Assembly (NCBI GenBank): GCA_030374805.1
Contig: JARGSG010000015.1
Coordinates: 930,001 to 994,000 of the forward strand
Source of the DNA: Gracilaria gracilis
Taxonomy: Eukaryota; Rhodophyta; Florideophyceae; Gracilariales; Gracilariaceae
DNA length: 64,000 nucleotides
Direction: 5' to 3'
Position numbers and translations under genes: made by a program. Positions 34,583-45,032 of the stretch are shown in pieces; within the stretch, counting starts at the first letter, position 1; each line of letters starts with the position of its first letter. The notes beneath the pieces were generated by a model. It did not search any database. It saw only the letters and a list, made by a program, of their open reading frames with translations, and was not told the DNA's origin.

Positions 34583-37253
34583 TTGCAGAACACAGACGCT
34601 GTCTTTTTTCGAAAAGAGCTTGTTGCAAAAAGAGAACATTCTGAGGGTGGCCCTTTCAGAGACGTATCGCTGTTTGGGAGGGCGGTCTCGATTCAGATAG
34701 AAAACGTTGATATCTTACCATTTCACACCGTGAAGGCGACTGGGAAAGCGTTGCCGATGGTAAATGGTACTGCCACACAAGCCATTATTCAGAGCATGAA
34801 GCGGAGACGTATGACAGAGTCATTGGGTTCCATTTCGGCTCGTGACATGGAGACGGTGAGCAGCAGTTCTGCGCAATCTAACGACGTCTGGTTAGATACC
34901 CATCAGGTTCTTAGAGACAGAACCATGTTCATTTCCTTACTGACTACAGAAACTGATACTGGCATACTGAATGACTTCTTTGACCTTTCATTTGCAGTTT
35001 TTTTGGAAAACAAAGATGCGCTGCTGCACTCTGGTATCCGTACGGTGAACTACGGGCGCGGCAACACAGAGAATTTTTACAAACATCAAGTAATCGGTTT
35101 TCGGTCACTTCTGTTATCATTCTTCAAGCAGCACGGAGGGATGGATCCCAACGATTACTCTTTATACGATCAGGATGTCTTGTTCGTTGATATGTCAAGA
35201 ATGAGCGGGGCAGACATACTAACGATGCATGCAAAGGTTGCACTTATAAAGGAACTCCTAACGCCAGAGAAACCGGGTACCCCTCGTTTCGTTGTGATTA
35301 GTGGTGATCAGCCGGCATACCGTGTGATTCTCAAGATATGGAGAAACTCTTATTTGGATGCCCAGAGAGGTGGCTCATGTGCATCAGCGAACGACGAACT
35401 CGGGGTTCGTGAATGGATGATCCCTTTCCCAGGGTTTTTTCATTTGGAGAAGCAAAGTATGTATCCAATCTGCAAATAAATGCTGCATGGCCTCGGTTTA
35501 CATGAGTTGGCAGCCTGCTGTGGTCTGTCAAAAGCCCAGGTGGAAAATATTCTGAAACATGGGCATGCTAGGAATAATCGTACTCTGCTCTTCAACTTGT
35601 GCGCGGCGTTTATGATTCACTTATCTGATTTGATTCTAGCTGATTGCGCTGAGTTAAAGGATGAGCTGGAGTCTTTTCTTGCTGTTAATGATAACCACAG
35701 CTCGTCAGAAGGCTGTGTGACAGAGAAGAAGAGCAAATTACTTCTCTGGACGTCGGAAAGAGTTAAGGTTTCTGCAATGGAAGTGAGGAGGAGGCTGAGG
35801 AAGCGGATAGCCGAGTACTTTTGCCACGGTTCTAATGGAAATCACATGGTTGAAACTGTCCTCTTTTTTTTGCTACCTACAGTTGGGTTTCAGGTTCTTT
35901 CACGGACGGGGCACACTGACATCTTAGAGAGTTCCTGGCTGTGCTTGAATAACGTACTGCATACGTCTCGCCACCTAAAGTACCAGGAATTGTACTTGCA
36001 TCATGCCTTCTTTCGATCCATTATGCCCAGAGTGTTGTTTACAAATTTGTACAGCGCAAAGCCTGGAGCCATGGTTGCAAGGATGCCCTCATATACCGCT
36101 AGCTTTGGCCGTTTGTATGACAAAAAGGGGTGGGTATACGGGCACCTCGATGAAGCATTAGAAATGTTGATAATCAGACATGTCAAGGCCTTGAATTTCC
36201 TGTCGTTACCCTACTTAGAATCCGCTGCTGCATGGCTGTTGGTCTCCTCACGTGCCCGAATGCTTATACGGTCAATCATAGCTGCAACCCGCTCACCCTA
36301 GCAAAACTCGTTGTCATTGAAGTATCATGATGCGGTAAATGAAATTGAAGCTTGTCATTAAAATGTCAGGGCACTTCCGTGGAAGTCTATTTTCCCAAAA
36401 AATCACACTCATGGAAATGTCAGTGAAATAACCCATTCATTACAATTCAATGACGTTAGTCTGTCTCTACTTACTACTGGAGCCCACCTGTATGCAAACC
36501 CAATGTAAACCCTATTACTTCTCCCTTAACGAGTTTTGCCTGGGTCATATCATCGCGTTCGAAATGCTGAAGGCAATGGGGAGGAAATCAATCTATTCTC
36601 CAACTACGACAGGAGCTCCATCGAAGCGACCATAGTAAGGGCCATGGTGGAATTAATGAGACGACAAAGCTTTCTCTCTCCTGGAAATATGAATTGCAAA
36701 AAGCTCCGGAACGTTTTAGGCGATGTGCATCAAAATTTGAACCCTGCGGTGCAGAAGCTGATACTGGACGTGAAAAACTATGGTAGGAAGACTTCAGAGC
36801 TACATGCATATGCAATGATGCCATAGGTATTCGGTCGTATTACCGATGAAGACATAAAGAACTTTTTTAACGGCAAACGATTCAAATGTGGTTGGACGAA
36901 GAGTAGGCAAGTGCCCACAGTTGGAGCTGTAATTGAGAAAGAGATGGAGAGCAGCATCTCTACCTCTGCTTGCATCAGAAATGATCCCAAGATGTCAGTC
37001 GCGGATAGAAAAAAAATCATGAACAAACTCATGACAGACCGGACACTTGCGGAATACGCTGCCTTGGAAGGTGGGGATTTAAACGGTGCCAGGCAGGTGA
37101 GACAGAAATAAAATAGTTTCAAATCAGCTCGGCATCTCCTATCCTCGTAGGCAGATGCATACAAAAACTCAGTGAATGGGATGAGACACCCAAAGAAGTG
37201 CCAGATGATATCTGCTCTGAACCTTTACGGGCAGGGAGCAGACGGTGGTAATG
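34583..37253 (+). pseudogene. Transposase-like/FEN-nuclease gene, 5' part (DUF6589-like region), interrupted
   Basis: One frame runs from a TTTGCAG acceptor at 34580-34586 to 37096. It then continues after a 54-base intron (37097-37150, GTGAGA...CTCGTAG, phase 0) to the YR-retroelement boundary. Six in-frame stops break it, all TAA or TAG (35477, 36299, 36359, 36506, 36527, 36824), with no TGA. Recognisable phrases are VKATGKALP, VLFVDMSRM, FVVISGDQPAYR and PFPGFFHLEKQ. The GDQ...R...FxGFFHL pattern resembles large transposon-encoded proteins of the fungal DUF6589 type, so a transposase role is suggested but unproved. There is no in-frame ATG near the start, so a 5' exon is probably missing. 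The 3' part is at 42513-43843. Confidence 0.55.
37097..37150 (+). other. 54-base intron of the split gene
   Basis: The donor is CAG|GTGAGA and the acceptor TCGTAG|GC. Removing it keeps the frame (phase 0) and bypasses stops inside it. The restored frame runs into the sequence beyond the YR retroelement. Confidence 0.6.
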
Positions 37254-37330
37254 TTAAAATTACTGAGCGAATGCGTAAGTAATTGTATTTCCGAGTGGAG
37301 TAACTATGACGCCTTCTCTTTGGTCGACTA
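37254..37330 (+). repeat. Split direct repeat A1 of the YR retroelement
   Basis: Identical to A2 (41933-42009) for 77 bases starting TTAAAATTACTGAGC. The match ends after GGTCGACTA. Confidence 0.92.
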
Positions 37331-38361
37331 AATCCGAACCCGACCTCCGCGTGGTGTCGACTGGGCAGCGAAAGCTGGCTAAAAGGGTAGGTGGAGCAGG
37401 AAACTGTTCTGGGTCCAATAATATTCAAGTGAGACCCGTACGGTGTATGCTTATTCATTATGAAAGAGGCTGCCGTGTGGGAGACCTTCGATGGGCCGCG
37501 ATGCGAGAGCGTGAAGCCCTGCTTGACTTGGCCTCAATTGCCTTGCAGTTTGGGTGGATCTGAGCGGTGGAATAAACGCTAGTTCTCGCAAAGCCCGATA
37601 CTAGGATTTTTCCGAACTCGGGATATTAAGTGTGAATGGCTGGTAAATCGGTGGAGATTGGCGAGTCTTACCTATTGCGTGATTATTCGTTACAAGTGGC
37701 AAAGCCTTTAAAGTGAAAATTCGACGAAATGCCGAGGGATATAAAGCTCCAAAGCGTTGACGGTGCTCACAAGTTGGGCAATATTCAGGCTATAGGACTA
37801 GTGCAGTAGAGCGGGAAACCGTATGTTAGACTTTCCTTAATTGGGTGTCAGAGCCAAACTTGTTTCAAGGGAGGTTCCGCTGTCTAGTTTTGGTCTGATG
37901 CGTTGCGGCGGACCTTCTAATCATCGTAAGATGTGGCCCTTGGCGTGTCTTTAATCAAAGCTTTCGGTGTATGTCAGGCGAAGCGAATTTGAAGGCAAGA
38001 AAATAAGGTATCGTGGAGTTTCGAAGCCGTGCCGACTTCAGGTGGTAAGTCGGTGTGTGGAAATGGCAGGTGTGGTGCAAGGCCTGTCCAGTACAACTGG
38101 TCACTCGTAATTTATTACGGGTGACTAGGGGGCTGGCAGGTACGAGACCTGACTTAATTCCTCTCGAAAGGGAGTCAGGTGACGACTGGTTCTATTTAGA
38201 GCAGCGCACAGTCGGAGGCAGCCCCTCCTAAACGCGCAAGCCTATGCTATGGGTTAAAGTAGCCCTCGGGGTGGTCTGGGTTAACCATTCACTGAGGAAA
38301 GTAACCTGCCAATAATAATAAGAACAAGAAAGAACAGACTTTATGCTCCCTTTTAAAGTCT
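37331..38361 (+). other. Leader region of the YR retroelement
   Basis: About 1 kb between A1 and the first long ORF, without a convincing gene. A short open frame at 37306-37563 overlaps A1 but has no recognisable domain. Fragments such as GGTGCAAGGCCTGTCCAGT could be structural RNA, but nothing definite was identified. Confidence 0.4.
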
Positions 38362-40245
38362 GTGCGTGAGAAGAGGGGAGAAGACGCTCTGGAAATTTTC
38401 AGGGCAAAATTCGGACATAATATGTCTGGATATCTTGGGGAGCGCGAAGCTAGCAAAAAAGCTCTGCTAAACGCGCTCAGAAAGGAGATCGTCGGAATAC
38501 CCAAAGAGGGAAAAACCGATGATATCCTGATGCAGTTACAAGACGGGACTTATCCGTTAGAAGGTGGGGTAGAAGGAGAGCGTAGCGAAGGGGAGGTTGA
38601 TAGCGAAACCGATGAAGAAACGGAGGATGAACATAGTAGCGGGGATGAGGTGGAGGGCGTTCAGCCTAAAGCCAAAACCGGTGAAGGCAGTGGCGATAGT
38701 CACATCATGGCAATGCTAAGGAAAATGGAAAAATCCCGTCAAAAGGATATGACCGTTCTGAACGCAAAACATGAGCAGCTCCAAAGTGAACTTCAGAAGT
38801 TAAAGAAGAAGGATCGTAGCACCAAAAAGAAAGATTTGTTGGAGACTCTGAGTCGAGTCGAAAACTGGAGTCGAGAGAGAAACGCTATCCAAAGGTTGGC
38901 GACCAACTACTTACGAGACGTCGGGGCAGAATCCTTCCGCCGAAATTATTTCGATGCGGGGTTTTCTGTAGAGGAGCAGGGAACCGATTTTGAGTACAAC
39001 AACCTACGAACGTGGGTCTGGTTGAACCCAGAGCGCGTCTCTTTGCCAGCTCACGGGCTGGCTGCCTCTGCCGATATCTTGGACCTATTACCTGAAGACA
39101 TCCAAGGAACGTACGGAACAGAAGGACTACTTTTGCGCCCACCAAGCGATTGGGAAGCGCTTGATACCGCCTTCTGTGGCGTACGGGAAGAAGACTATGG
39201 CGAGTTGGTCAAGATGCTAGAAGAAGCCGGACTTATTCGGTTAACAGAAGAGATCCCAAAGGTGATGAATGGAGTTTTCGCGGTACCAAAAAGTGAAAAA
39301 GACAAACAGAGATTAATCGTCGACGCACGCAATGCAAATAGAGTGTTCCATGAGCCTCCGAAAATTGATTTGCCTAACCCGGGTCACCTTGCACGATTGT
39401 GGATGGCTCCTGGTCAGAAACTTTATGTAGGGAAATCGGATATGGACAATCAATTTCACAGGATGAAGTTGCCTGAGTGGATGAGCCCTTACTTCGGTTT
39501 ACCTCCGATAGTTCACGCTGGGTCGCAGTTATATCCAGTAATGCGTTCAATGCCCATGGGATGGTCTCATTCCGTTTATGTGGCACAGACAATTTATAGA
39601 AAGCTGCTCGATAAGGCTGGACTGTCGTCGAGGGACTGGATACCAGGGTTAATCGATATCTCAGATTTCAGTTATGGAGCATATGTGGACGATTATTTTT
39701 CTCTCGGAACGGATTTGGAAAAGGCTAGGGGGGCCTTAGAAGCGGTAATACGGGAATCGGATCGGAGTAAACTGCCGTCCCAGCCTCGAAAGGTTTCGTG
39801 GCCTGGGACGACGGCATGCACCGACGTATTGGGAATAGAAGTCCATGAAAACGGTGTTCTGATGCCAAACGCTGACAAACTACGCCGGCTAATTTGGCAG
39901 ACGAAGCTATTCGTCAAACGAGATAGATGGGCAGTGCGCGAGCTACAAAGCTTGCTCGGAAAATGGGCATGGTTTCTTCTCTTGCGCAGACCTCTCTTCT
40001 CAGTGTTACAGCGCGTGTATCAGTTGAGCCTCGCGGCTTCTGTTACAATTAAAGCAACGATCGCAGCAAAGCAAGAATTGAACCTCCTTACTTCGCTCTC
40101 GCCTTTAATTCGCACCTGTATCGCCACGCCCTTTTGTACTTACGTTTTATGCGTAGATGCAAGTTTATGGGGTGGAGGAGTGGTTTACAAAAAAAGTCGA
40201 GGACCCTCTGCGTTTGCTTTCGATGCATGCAGACGAGCAACATAA
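38362..40245 (+). CDS. YR-retroelement Gag-like region and reverse transcriptase
   Basis: The 627-codon frame is open from 38362 (a GTG; first ATG at about 38419). Its N-terminal 200 residues are acidic and then coiled-coil (KHEQLQSELQKLKKK), followed by the RT. Motif A reads KSDMDNQFHRM, the family sequence RSMPMGWSHSVYVAQ follows, and the catalytic motif is AYVDDYF. All catalytic Asp residues are present. This is the DIRS/Ngaro/PAT branch of reverse transcriptases. The frame ends prematurely within RNase H through a frameshift near 40190. Confidence 0.85.
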   Translation: MREKRGEDALEIFRAKFGHNMSGYLGEREASKKALLNALRKEIVGIPKEGKTDDILMQLQDGTYPLEGGVEGERSEGEVDSETDEETEDEHSSGDEVEGVQPKAKTGEGSGDSHIMAMLRKMEKSRQKDMTVLNAKHEQLQSELQKLKKKDRSTKKKDLLETLSRVENWSRERNAIQRLATNYLRDVGAESFRRNYFDAGFSVEEQGTDFEYNNLRTWVWLNPERVSLPAHGLAASADILDLLPEDIQGTYGTEGLLLRPPSDWEALDTAFCGVREEDYGELVKMLEEAGLIRLTEEIPKVMNGVFAVPKSEKDKQRLIVDARNANRVFHEPPKIDLPNPGHLARLWMAPGQKLYVGKSDMDNQFHRMKLPEWMSPYFGLPPIVHAGSQLYPVMRSMPMGWSHSVYVAQTIYRKLLDKAGLSSRDWIPGLIDISDFSYGAYVDDYFSLGTDLEKARGALEAVIRESDRSKLPSQPRKVSWPGTTACTDVLGIEVHENGVLMPNADKLRRLIWQTKLFVKRDRWAVRELQSLLGKWAWFLLLRRPLFSVLQRVYQLSLAASVTIKATIAAKQELNLLTSLSPLIRTCIATPFCTYVLCVDASLWGGGVVYKKSRGPSAFAFDACRRAT

Positions 40246-40570
40246 GTGGATTTCCAGCCAAGACTGGAAACTCGCTGTTCGGCACCGCTGGCGCAAGAAA
40301 ATGCCCATTCATCTCCTTGAAGGAGAAGCCGTTCTACTTGGTCTTCGCTGGCTTTTACGACAACAAAACAACTTTGGAACGCGAGTGCTTATCTTTATCG
40401 ATAATCAAGCTCTCATTGGTGCTCTCCGGAAGGGTCGAAGCAGTGTAATGAGCTTTAATCGTATATGTCGACGCGTTGCGGCCTTACTGCTTGCGGGAAA
40501 CATGCTTATGGACGGTCTATACGTTCCTACCGATGTCAACCCAGCAGACAAACCCTCACGGGCTGTTTGA
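40157..40570 (+). pseudogene. YR-retroelement RNase H domain in a shifted frame
   Basis: The upstream frame gives VLCVDASLWGGGV, the start of RNase H. The +1 frame then continues with LEGEAVLLGLRWLL (Glu) and LIFIDNQALIGAL (Asp), to VNPADKPSR, which is typical of the RNase H end in these elements. A single frameshift near 40190 separates the halves; a programmed shift is possible but nothing specific supports it. Confidence 0.75.
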
Positions 40571-40633
40571 GTTAGCCCACAAGCGGCTAGGCCTAATACG
40601 CGCCGGAATTATGATAAACACTTGCAGCAGTTC

Positions 40634-41512
40634 ATGGCATGGCTGGAAACGTTGAGCGAGTCGGATAGGCGTTATAATAATGCTAAGGACATCGATCGCT
40701 TATTCACGCGTTATTGTGTGGAGTTGTTTCATGCTAATCAAAGTTTGAAGTCGTCAGGAGTCGCACAAGCTAAAGCCGCTCTGGAATTTTATTTACCGCA
40801 CTTACAAGGAAAACTCTCATTATCATCTTTAAGCATCCGCGGTTGGGCAGTGACTCGCCCAACCGAGCATCATGGAGTATGTCCGGAGATGGTTGTATAC
40901 GCTATGGCACGCGACCTAATCCGGTACGGAGAAGTAGATGTTGGAATTGGACTATTATTACTCTTTGAAGGGTATTTGCGTTTAGGGGATCTATTGCAAC
41001 TGAAGGTAGCAGATGTGGTTTTCTTGGGATTTTTGGAAAGGCGTCCCCATTACGCAACAATGAATATAACCATTGGTAAACGGGGGCGCAATGAGGCCGT
41101 CACAATTCGATCATATCTTATTGCTGTGCTCCTGCACAGATTAGTGGAGCGACGAAAGATTTTGGAGCGCGCTGAGCTATTCCCATATGCGCCAGCGCGT
41201 TTTCGAGCTATCATTCGCCGTTCTGCAAGCCGATTTTCGTTGCCCTTCGCCGTCACTCCGCACATGCTGCGGTTTGGAGGGGCGACGACCGATAAGTTAT
41301 TTGGAAGGCTGTCGGATGAAGAGATTAAATATAGAGGACGGTGGACCAGCGACAGAAACTTTAAACTCTATCTCCAGCCCCATAAGCTTCATCAAAGCTT
41401 AAACGAACTGTCTCCACAACAACGAAATCGGTTTGAGGCGGTAGTCACCAATGCTCTAGCGCTTTTCAACGTACCGTTGCCAAGTTGGGCTGGGGGTTTG
41501 GAGGATCTTTAA
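40634..41512 (+). CDS. YR-retroelement tyrosine recombinase
   Basis: Intact protein of about 292 residues from the ATG at 40634 (the frame is open from 40622, a TTG) to TAA. The enzyme inserts the circular DNA product by site-specific-type recombination. The catalytic residues are recognisable: Arg in GYLRLGDLL, the HxxR box in VTPHMLRFGG, and a Tyr after GRWTSDRNFKLYLQ. Its last codons lie in repeat B1. Confidence 0.88.
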   Translation: MAWLETLSESDRRYNNAKDIDRLFTRYCVELFHANQSLKSSGVAQAKAALEFYLPHLQGKLSLSSLSIRGWAVTRPTEHHGVCPEMVVYAMARDLIRYGEVDVGIGLLLLFEGYLRLGDLLQLKVADVVFLGFLERRPHYATMNITIGKRGRNEAVTIRSYLIAVLLHRLVERRKILERAELFPYAPARFRAIIRRSASRFSLPFAVTPHMLRFGGATTDKLFGRLSDEEIKYRGRWTSDRNFKLYLQPHKLHQSLNELSPQQRNRFEAVVTNALALFNVPLPSWAGGLEDL

Positions 41513-41932
41513 GGACAGTCGTGAGTCTGCCATGGAATCAGAAGTAGAAGTAGTAATGGAAATGGAATCCTGGAATCGTAATGCTATCTGGGCCTAAGTC
41601 GTTAATGGTCTCGGATGAGGTTTTGGACAGGCCTATCCGCGTGTAGAAGTCTTGCCGCGGGTGGGCCTGAGATGGGTCAGATAAGGTGGGGTTCGAGGGG
41701 GGGTGTGTTGGGTTTTTGATCCGGTTCTATGATGGATGGAGACGCTTGCTGATGCTTCGCGTGGTTTTTTAATAATTGTAGCTTGCACTAAAGTCATTGT
41801 TGTTGTCATATTCTTTTCTTCCCTTCTTCCCTTTTTTCCAACAGCGATGCGAGCGTAAAAGCGAAGCGACGGCGTAGCCTCAACCCATTGTACGAACGAA
41901 GTGAGCTGGCTAAGGTCTCCAAGTAGGAAATG
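41500..41932 (+). repeat. Split direct repeat B1 of the YR retroelement
   Basis: Matches B2 (42080-42512) over 433 bases with about two substitutions (for example CCGG/CTGG near 41720). It begins inside the last codons of the recombinase gene. Confidence 0.92.
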
Positions 41933-42009
41933 TTAAAATTACTGAGCGAATGCGTAAGTAATTGTATTTCCGAGTGGAGTAACTATGACGCCTTCTCTTT
42001 GGTCGACTA
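41933..42009 (+). repeat. Split direct repeat A2 of the YR retroelement
   Basis: Identical to A1. It directly abuts B1 and is followed by a C-rich 70-base spacer before B2. Confidence 0.92.
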
Positions 42010-42079
42010 CCCGCCCCCCTCCCCAAGGGTCAATTCGGTCTTCCTCTTTAACCCTGCGTGAAAGTCCCGTGAAAGGACA

Positions 42080-42512
42080 GGAGGATCTTTAAGGACAGTC
42101 GTGAGTCTGCCATGGAATCAGAAGTAGAAGTAGTAATGGAAATGGAATCCTGGAATCGTAATGCTATCTGGGCCTAAGTCGTTAATGGTCTCGGATGAGG
42201 TTTTGGACAGGCCTATCCGCGTGTAGAAGTCTTGCCGCGGGTGGGCCTGAGATGGGTCAGATAAGGTGGGGTTCGAGGGGGGGTGTGTTGGGTTTTTGAT
42301 CTGGTTCTATGATGGATGGAGACGCTTGCTGATGCTTCGCGTGGTTTTTTAATAATTGTAGCTTGCACTAAAGTCATTGTTGTTGTCATATTCTTTTCTT
42401 CCCTTCTTCCCTTTTTTCCAACAGCGATGCGAGCGTAAAAGCGAAGCGACGGCGTAGGCTCAACCCATTGTACGAACGAAGTGAGCTGGCTAAGGTCTCC
42501 AAGTAGGAAATG
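42080..42512 (+). repeat. Split direct repeat B2 of the YR retroelement
   Basis: Second copy of B1, forming the right end of the element next to the resumed nuclease reading frame. Confidence 0.92.
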
Positions 42513-43843
42513 ATATCTACCAAATAGAACAAGCATGCAACGCGGCACGATCGTATAAAAAGGAGAACAGAATTGTTTCGTTCTATTCTGATTACAGATG
42601 GCCTCCATATGCTACTGTGATGGTGGATATGATGAATCTGATATGGGCTCGTGGTGTAGATGGCCGCCGTGGAAATTCAATGTTCAATGTGACTGTCATG
42701 AAATTGAAGCAGTTCTTACGTTCTCAGTTTACTGGAAGAAGGAGGCGCAATCTACAGCAATTGCACCTCCATATTGACTATCCGAAAAGTGTATTATCGC
42801 AGAAGGAAGGGGAGCAAGTGCACAGAGACACGAGTCGGGTTACTGTACCTGGTTATAGTAGCGATAGAGACTTGCGTAAATACGGCTTCCATGTTCCCAT
42901 ATCTATACCATGGCACACACTATTGAATTCAAGAAGCAGTAGGGACAGTATTTGTTCCCTTCATTTGTTCTGCGGTGCTGTAGCTGCGAAGGGATGGGCA
43001 AGAGAAAACGAACTGTGTGTGACTGTATATCTTTATGGGGGTTGTTTCAGTTTCATGTCGACTTGTATTGGCAGTGATGTCGATGCACTACTCCTGGAGT
43101 CTACAGAGATGAGCGATTTATGCCAAAGCCCACGAAACAGAGAGGTATTTTTAGTTAGGAGGTCTTCATCAGCAACTGGAAGTATTTCAAATGACACAGG
43201 ATGTCATGGTAGCGCCGTCGCCGCTGGAGAACTAACAGCAGACCAATTGCTTTCAATACTTCGGGAAACAGTTCTGAATTTCTTCAGTCAGAGAGGACTG
43301 CAGATATCAGATGTAGTGATCTGTCATGGTGAGTCTGAGATCAGGTTTGTTGCCGCGTTTGAGAAGTTAGTGAAACCTTTCTCGCAACGGAACGGATGGT
43401 GCATAGGAAGAAATGACAACGTCGGGACCACGAACGGAACTGAAATTACTGTACCATGTGGGTGCATCATAATATCAAAAGACACAGATGTCACAATGAT
43501 TTTAGCATTGGCTACAGCTCTTCACGGAAACAAAGTCATTCACGTACTCGGGCATACAGTGATAGCTATTGACAATCTTGTGAACACTCTTCGAGATAGG
43601 GGAATGGACGTTAAAACTCTAGCTTGTGCTTATGTTTTAGCAGGCTGCGATTTTAGCGCCGGGACATATGGGGTACCTCATGAGCACTACTTACGTGCTG
43701 CGATGCGATACAGCAATATCGTGCAGACAATCGGGATGGACTCAGATCTTTCTGTATTTGATGTACTCACTTTAATGGCCTATCTGGAAAGGAATGGTAT
43801 TGAGAAAACGTTGAGCATATCAGAAAGACAAGCACTGATTTAA
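42513..43843 (+). pseudogene. FEN1/XPG-type nuclease region, 3' part of the split gene
   Basis: The frame is open from the retroelement boundary to a TAA at 43841-43843 (about 443 residues). All the acidic residues of the XPG/FEN active site are recognisable in order. They are an N-terminal VMVDMMNLI Asp near 42620-42645, the pair GESE near 43330, the pair SKDTD near 43480, and LAGCDF near 43640 with a following G-rich turn. FEN-family enzymes cut flap or junction DNA. The XPG N and I segments are separated by more than 200 residues of unfamiliar sequence. With the left half, this makes one protein of roughly 1,300 residues. After the stop the frame meets several more TAA/TAG codons, so the true end is uncertain. 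Confidence 0.65.
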
Positions 43844-44275
43844 CAATGGAGCGAAGAGGGCTAGTAATGCGTCAATTGCATCGGGAGAGGACGTTCTTTC
43901 GAATCACCTACTTCATGGCAAAATTGCACATTTCCACATTTTTTCTCGTTTCCGCCAGACATCGCAGACTGTGGGGGCGAGTAAGCCCTTTACAAAACCA
44001 AACGATCACAAAAAAGCGAGAAAATATTCGGCAGCGATGCATGAATCCAGAATCGCGCATGGCTGTTTGCCAGGCCCAAATTGTTGGCACAGGATCTCCT
44101 CGTTGAAACACTACCGCCTGCCAAGACTCCACTAATTCGGTCAGTATGACGTTGAAGCAATTGTAACTCTCCCTGCTGCCGTGCCACCACCGTTGCTGCG
44201 GTATGTCTCCAAACACGGCCAGACGTTCTGGCGCTGTTATGGGGCTGCTTCCACAGCCCAGCACTCTCGCGTAAG
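43844..44275 (+). other. Non-coding segment after the nuclease frame
   Basis: No convincing gene. In the nuclease frame it reads on through TAA/TAG codons to a TGA near 44040, so it may be either 3' untranslated or a decayed C-terminus. Confidence 0.3.
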
Positions 44276-44700
44276 ATGGGCACAGCCGTCGAGAAACGCG
44301 AGCGTTCTCGCTTGGATTCAGGCGCAGAAGTGCAGTTTCCATACCACGAGGACTCCGAATCTAGCCTTGGTGAACAAACCAAGCAAGGGTGCTTCAAGAA
44401 AAACGGTTACCACCCCGTCAAAGTAGGTGACACCTTCAAAAACGGCACTTATCGTGCACTCTGTCGTCTCGGTGTGGGCCACTTCTCCACTGTTGGGCTT
44501 TATCTAGATAACAACCGCTTTGCTCCAGGAAACTCTTCTGGCACTCAAGTTAATCGTGTCGTGGCTCTCAAGATTCAAAAGTCAGCTACGGACTACATTG
44601 AAGTGGCAAGGGATGAGATAGATTAGCTGCAGGTGGTGCGTGGGAAAGACCGGTATCGAAGCGAGTCAGTAATTTCGCTGTTGTACATCAGTGCAGTATT
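44276..44700 (+). pseudogene. Truncated SR-protein kinase (SRPK) N-terminal fragment
   Basis: From the ATG at 44276 the translation has a charged tail. It then has the SRPK-specific lead-in GYHPVKVGDTF, the glycine loop LGVGHFSTV (Ser-Thr-Val after GHF) and VALKIQKSATDYIEVARDEI, which carries the ATP-binding Lys and alphaC Glu. A TAG at 44624-44626 interrupts it, the frame continues about 24 codons to another TAG, and then homology stops. The kinase catalytic loop and C-lobe are absent. It is therefore a truncated copy or pseudogene. Confidence 0.8.
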
Positions 44701-45032
44701 GTGGCCAGAAGTACAGTAGATTGGGAGCACGGGACCTTCCTTTATTTTAACCTTGTTAGATACTTTTTATGTGTGTGATGGAACCAAATCATCGCGATAC
44801 AAAATATGTAAACGATAAGGTTTACTGGAGTAGACAAGGCGCGGCGCTTCCCGCCTCGCATGCGGCACGTACCCTTGGGTTCTCGCAGTGATCTCGCTAG
44901 AAGTCACGTCCACCGCATCATGATGATGCGTAGTACGAGGCCACCGCGATGCAACCAGTAATGTCACACACTTTGCCGTACTATTCTCATCCAACTTGAC
45001 TAATTCGCCGATGGCGAGCCACTTTGTCGCCC
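44701..45032. other. Short intergenic stretch
   Basis: No gene supported. It separates the kinase fragment from an unrecognised gene on the opposite strand. Confidence 0.4.

Larger units (their letters stand above)
37254..42512 (+). mobile_element. Ngaro/DIRS-like tyrosine-recombinase retroelement, structurally complete
   Basis: Order: A1 (37254-37330), ORFs for Gag-like/RT, RNase H and tyrosine recombinase, B1 (41500-41932), A2 (41933-42009), a 70-base spacer, and B2 (42080-42512). This A1-ORF-B1-A2-B2 split-direct-repeat layout is the hallmark of Ngaro-type YR retroelements, which insert by recombination of a circular intermediate without target duplication. A1/A2 are identical over 77 bases and B1/B2 differ at about two of 433, so the insertion is recent. 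The B1/A2 junction (GGAAATG|TTAAAA) represents the circle junction. The flanks share AATG. Confidence 0.92.

Noticed and set aside
34583..44042. Reading TAA/TAG as glutamine across the nuclease gene
   Set aside because: The elongase, dioxygenase and permease genes end in TAG, the helicase ends in TAA, and none of them has internal TAR; the CAA/TAA pair between chromovirus copies shows decay instead. Kept only as a testable alternative.
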